From: Capitulum mitella
Taxonomy: Eukaryota; Arthropoda; Thecostraca; Pollicipedomorpha; Pollicipedidae
Length of the DNA stretch: 64,000 nt
NCBI GenBank assembly: GCA_030062745.1
Contig: CP099839.1
Coordinates: 315,001-379,000 of the forward strand
Reading direction: 5' to 3'
Within the stretch, counting starts at the first letter, position 1, and the number at the start of each line of letters is the position of its first letter. Under the pieces are notes generated by a model. It ran no database searches. It was not told the origin of the DNA and worked only from the letters and a program-made list of their open reading frames with translations. This document shows, one piece after another, positions 58,422 through 64,000 of the stretch. The translations under genes and the position numbers were made by a program.

Positions 58422-61400
58422 TGCTTAACAGTATGGATAAGCCGCGAAACTGCCTGAACGTCGCCGAAATTGGTTGCTCTGTTTTTCCAACAGTTTTTGC
58501 TTACTTCTAAATTGCTCACGACTGCGTCGTAATAGTTTGCAACAGCAACATAGGTTAACAGAGTCTGTTTTGATGGAAACTGAGACATCATTTTGTGAAC
58601 AGTACACATTGGGGATAAAACGTCTCATAGCTGTGCCTTTTAATTATCTGTAGCGAAAAGTCATGGATTAAATCCCGCTCATTTCATAAAAGCTACTGTC
58701 TTTCACATTACTTGTATCTTGGCAAACCAAAGCCAAACCACGCCGAACTGACTGCTGACAGCTGGATCAAACCGATGTGAAAGGATTAGTCGCTGAAGCG
58801 GGGTAAATTGTGGGCTGACAGCTTGGGTGAAGTTGCACCTGTGCTTGGGAATCATTTTCAAAACCTTAGACATAGTCTAACATGTTAAATGATATGGATC
58901 ATGAGGTGACTACCACAGCTAGCCTAAACATAAAAAGTATAGCGAACTCGAACAGAAGAATATTGTCGCTTGCTTTGTAATGGTAAATTATACTTGCTTT
59001 TATTTTGCTTGATCCATTGGCAGCACGCAATCAATTTACTATTACTGTGATTGTTGGAAGTGCAAAAAGTCGGTTATTCAGTGTGGGAAGTGAAAGCAAT
59101 GTAATATGTCCAAGTTAAATGTCAAGTGTTAGTTGCGGGTTTTAATGTCCTTTCAGTAAGAAGTATAGACTGAATCCGATGAAGCACAAAAAATAGATGA
59201 ATAGGCACCCCCGCTATTTATTTATGGTAGCCCCTAATGGAGTTACCGCCACGATTCAAATATTAGTCGCTGGCTTCGTGCCCAAAGAATCCAACGGTAC
59301 TCCGGTCGGCTTCGTGAGGTCAGTGACTTTCTAGGTCAGGTCAGCCTTTGTATATCACAACTGTAAGTCAATTTTCCTGAGTTAAAAACGGCACATTTAG
59401 GGCAAAAACGGCTCAATGGGTCTAAAATCATCCCTTTCGTCATACTCTGAGTCAAAAATAGTACAGTAACGTTCTAAGGTCAAAAAGTCCGGGTCATTAA
59501 GTCATTGCCTCATCTTGGGTCATTGGCTTTGTTTAATCTTGAAACGGTCATTGGCGTATTTCCAATATCAGACTCAAGAAATTGTAATACAGACTGAAAT
59601 CTGTGACCCAGTAGCATTGATGCCGATCAGTCGTGGTTTATTTAAGAACCCATCAGAAAGGGTATGAATGTGGTAAGGGTGGTGGGCTTTGAATCGGCAA
59701 GTCCCTGGTTGAATGCCTGTTGCAGAAAAACCTTTACTGGCCTTCCGTCCATCCGTGCGTGGCACCATTTCGACTTCAGCAGCTATATACTTGAATAAAT
59801 AAACTACTGAATAATGTAGAATCCATCGGCATTCCATTCTGACCGCTGATCCTCACAACACGCAGGCATAGACGGTTATGTACCACAGGAAACATATTAA
59901 AGGCCATCACCTCAGTTATTGATTTAAACTAAGGACGAATAGCAAAACACTCCCTGACAGGTGACAAGACGAACATCTGGATGATGGAGAGACACTTTCT
60001 CAAGCGAACAGTGGTCAATTAGTCACGTAGCATGAAGCCCATTAAGTGTTTGTATGACCAATAATAAGGCTTTGATTTTTCCAGAGGACTGGAAACTCGC
60101 CAACTCACCCATAGTCGCACCACCAAAACTGCGTAAATCACAATGTCCAGCTTGAAACCATAGACAACCAATAAATTGTCTGCAATGGGTACTCGCTGGG
60201 ATTCTCGACTACGCCAAGTATAAAACTGAAATAATATCTCATGATAATAAATCTGCGCTGTCTGCTCTTTATCTGGCCAAAGTCCAGCCAGGTCAGGATT
60301 GAAAGCCATTTTCTTTTACCAGGAACAATTATTCCTCTTTGCTGCTGCTGTACTCTTCCACAGGCAATGTTTTTTCAGTTCGTTTTAACATCTACCCATG
60401 ACGAGACCTTACATGGCCTTACATTGCACTTGGTAAACCTTACTAAGAGGCGCATATAGATTTGATTGTCTGACTTGAACGATAGGAGTGGTCAGCGTCA
60501 ACCACTTCTATCACCCACCATGCAGATCAGTCCAATTGTCATCATGCATGTGGCCGAGCATGACCTCCAATGCTGACGTCTCACGACTGTATATCCTGTT
60601 GGGGACCTTGTCCTGTATACATCGAAAAAACGGCCCATGTTCGCGACGCCGTTCGAAGACGCAAAAACATGCGTGCAGGGATCCACTTACGACGTCATAT
60701 CTCCATGACCTGACCGAGCATGGGAATGATTCTGACGTTAAAATATGTGCAACTAATTAATGAATAGGTACTGAAAATGTAACTGGGTTAGCTCCAACGG
60801 TCGAGAAGTTATTCAGGAAAAGCCGGGGGATTGCCCTTTGCGACACCCGCTCGGGCGGTGCCAGGTTAAAGGGAATGTATCTACTCAAATCGTGCTTTTT
60901 AACCGTACACGTACAACTGAAGAGGACATTTTTATGAAGCGAAGCGTAGGTATCATTCATTCTTGCCAACTCGCTCTCGTTTGCTCATATTTTACTGGGG
61001 TAAGTATGCTGGCTGCCAGCTCAAGTTAAGTCCATTTACCCCATTTTCTTTTCAACATTAAAATCACCGATAAAACGTTAGCGCATCGTTAGTCTCAGCG
61101 ATGTCGAAACCGACAGCAGTTGACGAAGACCGAAATTATGGAGGCGGCCATCATGGATTCAGGCAAGTACCGCTGCAGTTCCACGAATTTCCCTCAAGTA
61201 TGTATTACTTTAATAGGTCGAAATACGTCAGTATAATTTGCCAAAACAATCGTCGCTGCCGTTTATAACTGCATCTGGCACAGCAAGGCAGAGTGTTGGA
61301 TAAGGATCGGGTAAGTCAAAGGTTTGCCTACGTATTTGCCACTGACTGATTGGCTCCTTTCTCTAGTACTGTTACTTTATTTCGCGTTCCGATAGCACTG

Positions 61401-61995
61401 TCGACGAATGTAATGACTAAAATGCGTGAAATATTGGTCCAAGTTGACCAAAATGCACCTTTTTCACATGATAGTTGATAACCAATCTTCATTACTCCCC
61501 GGAGTAATGAATTTTTCATTGTTTTGGGATACTGGAAAAAGAGTCATATTTTAAAGATATCTCTGCCGTAAAGCCATTCATGATTTATGTAACACATTTT
61601 TCTGGAATTTTCCCCCATGATACCTTTTTAAAATTCGTTTCTCTGAACTTTTGGCATAAACACCTGTTTCGACCCCCCCCCCCCCGATATGCAATGTCTG
61701 GATGTCCCCATATGCGTTTTGGGCACCCACAATCATTTTCCAAAAACCGCACCCATGTATGGAGGGTGATAAGGTGTCATCAGCTTGAGTTCGGGGTAAA
61801 TGTCTCTCGTTCGAGGTAGCTTAAGAGTCTTTTCTCTACAACTGAAGAGCATGAGATGTGGTGATAGTAAATGAAGAATAAAAGGGATTTTCAGTGCAGG
61901 TTCCACGCTATATAGCAATGAAATAGTGAAGGCATGTATATACACAGTAAATGTGATTACGCCGATATATAACTCACATTTTCAATCAATGGCTG
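58422..61995. other. Intergenic, no gene recognised
   Basis: 3.5 kb of moderately AT-rich sequence. A cluster of AGGTCA and GTCATT motifs lies at 59330-59550, a possible SINE at 59640-59818, and C-runs near 61673-61685. I found no frame with recognisable homology. Confidence 0.5.
59640..59818 (+). mobile_element. Possible tRNA-derived SINE
   Basis: TGGTAAGGGTGG (about 59671) resembles an A box and GGTTGAATGCC (59707-59717) a B box, spaced as in tRNA-derived SINEs. An A-rich AATAAATAAA tail follows about 90 bp later. No target duplication was found and the boxes are imperfect. Confidence 0.25.
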
Positions 61996-62213
61996 TAGGG
62001 ATGTCGATCTGTATTCTTTCGAGGGGGCCCTGGCCCACCCAATGTTGACTTGGGCCCCTCCAATGTTGGTTTGGGCCTCGCAATATTTGTTGGCAGTTTT
62101 AAGGGGAATTGGGGAAAAATAACGAAAGAAACGGCCCCGCAACACACAAAAGATAGGCAGAAACCATAGAATAAAGCATAAATTGATATATCTATCTTTC
62201 TATCTTCTATGTA
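61996..62213 (+). mobile_element. hAT-type MITE of the GGTGGGCC family, interrupted by a pogo-like element
   Basis: Starts TAGGGATGTCGATCTGTATTC, then GGCCCTGGCCCACCCAATG. It continues to TCTATCTTTCTATCTTC, the counterpart of sequence next to the AT microsatellite of the 53165 copy. There the pogo-like terminus begins after a TA. Confidence 0.55.
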
Positions 62214-64000
62214 GGGGAGAGTGGGGTAAAGCGCACACCTTAAGGAAAAACGGCAATATCATATGTGGTCGCAGTGCTGCAAAAGAATGAAGGGTATGGT
62301 AAGAAACTCTGATAAATTGGCTAACTGTTTTGAAATACCTGTTTTGAAGGAATGATTCTAAAATAGGTTAAAATCGTTTTTCCCAAAGCGGTTTAAAATG
62401 GCGCTTTACCCCCTATATGGGGTAAAGCGCCCGCTGGTGTGGGGCAAAACGCCCCCAACCAAAGTTCCGCCATAACCGCGAGATTCTGTACCTTACCCCG
62501 ATATTATTTCTTCAAAAGGGTAATTGAGCAGTCACCATCTGTGTTGTTATTCCAAGCAAACGTTTGCCAGCAAAACAAAGAAGTTATGAACCCGATGCGT
62601 AAGCAGTAGCACATCAGTAACTCTAGGCATCTGAAAACGGAAAGCTCATCTAACTTGGACCTCTTCGATATCGAAAGCCGGAGAATTTAGCTATGGTTTT
62701 ATTTTGACTGCAAAATTCACTGTTATCGACGCCGCGTTGGCAACACAAGAAAGACAAACTTGGTCTGTGTTGGCAAAATTGCATGCCTTTAAGTCATGCA
62801 AACGTAACAGTGTGTATTCTTTGACAAAAGGTCTATCAGCAGGCATTTCTTGCAAAGTAAACTTGCTAGAATACATACGTGCACGTAGAAACAAGACCTG
62901 TACCCTCCACCTGCAGAAACGGAACGCCCAAAGGCTCTTCGCTCGCTACAACCGGCGAGGACAAGAACTCAGTATCGCGTTCCTCAGAAATGTACCAACG
63001 TATCTACCAAACAGAATCGTGGCTTCCCACTGCCATCCGCCAGTCTACAATCGTATATCACCGAAGAAGGACTGTCATATAGAACGAAGAAATGTTAAGT
63101 TTTAAAACAAAATCGACCCTGCTGTTTGCACGAGTGACTTCCACTGGTGGTTACAGCTGTTTTTGCAGGTTTAACGGCAGAAGTCACAGACATATGACTT
63201 CTGCTTTTCGTCTGCATCTGTGCACGGCTCGCAAGCCCAGGAGCTGCATTCCGTGCATTGGATCCAGCGCTCACAAGAACGCCTAAAGAGCATGCCACAG
63301 ACGAAGCAAGTGATATCGTCACTCTTATCGCTGCGCAGTGTGCTTTTCTTGGCTTTCTTCTTCACTACTGACACTTTCTTCTTCTCCTCGAGACGCCTCT
63401 TGTATGATGAAGACGTGAGGAGTTCGGACTTCTCCGCCTTCCTCGTTCTCGTTCTGACCGCTGCTTTGACTGACGAAAAGATGTCAACTAAGCCTGAAGT
63501 TGAGGTGCTTGGCATAGCCGTTGACTCATAGAACCCCGGGGCCTGCTCACAGGTTCTCTTCTCTGCACTGCTCGTAGTCGCCGAGTCTTGCACGGCATGC
63601 GCTGTTGCCTCCGCTTGCTGTCCTAAGACGATAAAATTGGTGCTGTTGAAAGCGTCCTGCTCTGTCTGGACGGCAGAGGACGTCCTAGTTTGCTGCTCAC
63701 AGACACCCGTGGGACCATCTGGACAGGGGGGATCTTCCTCTTCAGTTAGCATGGACGGAGCGAAGTCTTCGTCGGTGAAGATGCTAGTGTCCAGGGGCCA
63801 CAAACCCGTACACCGGAACCCGTTGATAGTTTTCTCGATGGTGGCAGCTTTGCTGTAGGCAGCGCAGAAGATTTCCGCGACCTGGTAGTCCGTAATGCGC
63901 TTGCCAGGATGGCAGTGCATCCAACAGTCTGCAGCAGTGTCGTAGGCACTTTTCAGTGCCTTGTAGATACTTGCGTTCAATGGCTGCATGCGATGGGTGC
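62214..64000 (-). mobile_element. pogo-like (Tc1/mariner superfamily) transposon, 3' part
   Basis: The terminus GGGGAGAGTGGGGTAAAGCG follows a TA dinucleotide, the target of this superfamily. The motif GGGGTAAAGCGC is at 62223-62234, again inside a 13-bp palindrome (62400-62412 against 62419-62431), with a variant GGGGCAAAACGCCCC at 62441-62455. The transposase (63171-64000) is on the minus strand, pointing at this end. The other terminus lies beyond the window. Confidence 0.7.
63171..64000 (-). CDS. pogo-like transposase with C-terminal PHD-like finger (partial, 5' end off the window)
   Basis: The frame is open to the window edge and reads THRMQPLNASIYKALKSAYD, the end of a DDE_1 (pogo/jerky) catalytic domain, where THRxQPLD is a family hallmark. 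It continues with WMHCHPGKRITDYQVAEIF, AATIEKTINGFRCTGLWPLD and FTDEDFAPS. A low-complexity Thr/Ser/Glu-rich linker follows, then a basic stretch (KRRLEEKKKVSVVKKKAKK). The C-terminus is CFVCGMLFRRSCERWIQC, CSSWACEPC and YVCDFC, a PHD-like treble of CxxC pairs in which the usual His of WAH is Cys. Such finger tails are common in arthropod pogo-like transposases. No interruption is visible in the part seen, so it may be intact. Stop TAA at 63171-63173. Confidence 0.8.
   Translation of the reverse strand, partial: THRMQPLNASIYKALKSAYDTAADCWMHCHPGKRITDYQVAEIFCAAYSKAATIEKTINGFRCTGLWPLDTSIFTDEDFAPSMLTEEEDPPCPDGPTGVCEQQTRTSSAVQTEQDAFNSTNFIVLGQQAEATAHAVQDSATTSSAEKRTCEQAPGFYESTAMPSTSTSGLVDIFSSVKAAVRTRTRKAEKSELLTSSSYKRRLEEKKKVSVVKKKAKKSTLRSDKSDDITCFVCGMLFRRSCERWIQCTECSSWACEPCTDADEKQKSYVCDFCR

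Noticed and set aside
62704-63105. A 133-residue plus-strand frame inside the pogo-like element
   Set aside because: Opposite to the transposase, no recognisable motif, and probably fortuitous.

Overview
The window reads as a metazoan, most likely arthropod, nuclear genome. It has spliced housekeeping genes with GT-AG introns, short TTAGG-like tracts, and a dense load of DNA transposons. I cannot place the species; a crustacean or related arthropod is a guess. Three host genes can be supported: EIF3G (translation initiation factor 3 subunit G, minus strand, once complete and once as its 5' half), a small unidentified two-exon gene on the plus strand (16335-18946), and PSMD7/Rpn8 (26S proteasome lid subunit, plus strand, one long coding exon at 42456-43500). 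They are ordinary housekeeping genes and nothing suggests they form a pathway together.

Layout. 1-8907 is a near-identical copy of 20899-32514. Both carry the 5' exons of EIF3G, its long upstream intergenic region, a GC-rich island and a TATA-bearing promoter-like block. Copy A is interrupted at 8908 by the left end of a hAT-like DNA transposon, whose transposase reading frames (9578-11233) run into a 500-N assembly gap (11234-11733). Copy B carries a different, complete hAT-like insertion (27998-30564) whose empty site is intact in copy A. Between the copies lie the small plus-strand gene and, tail-to-tail with it, the 3' exons of EIF3G including a 16-nt terminal coding micro-exon. The very low divergence, the insertion differences and the gap make two unmerged haplotypes at least as likely as a real tandem duplication.

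32515-38690 is repeat-rich intergenic DNA, with a LINE 3' tail (34202-34264) and a hAT-type element built of about 140-bp decayed tandem units (35636-37053). 38720-43500 is the PSMD7 locus: a probable non-coding first exon, a strongly CpG-depleted block that is probably intron 1, and the coding exon, which carries an apparent one-base frame break close to its ATG. 44-62 kb is almost entirely transposon-derived: GC islands, several decayed minisatellite arrays, nested hAT-type elements with matching 8-bp target duplications (50199-54921 containing 50262-54704, which contains 53165-53632), a 72-bp minisatellite with repeated CACGTG, and further short hAT-type elements. The right edge (62214-64000) holds one end of a pogo-like transposon whose transposase ends in a PHD-like zinc finger and continues past the window.

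The main unexplained structure is a set of elements with YARNG-type ends (CAGTGGCG, CAGGGGCGGATCC and variants) and 8-bp target duplications whose interiors are largely GC-rich decayed tandem repeats. I saw no convincing new multi-gene system.
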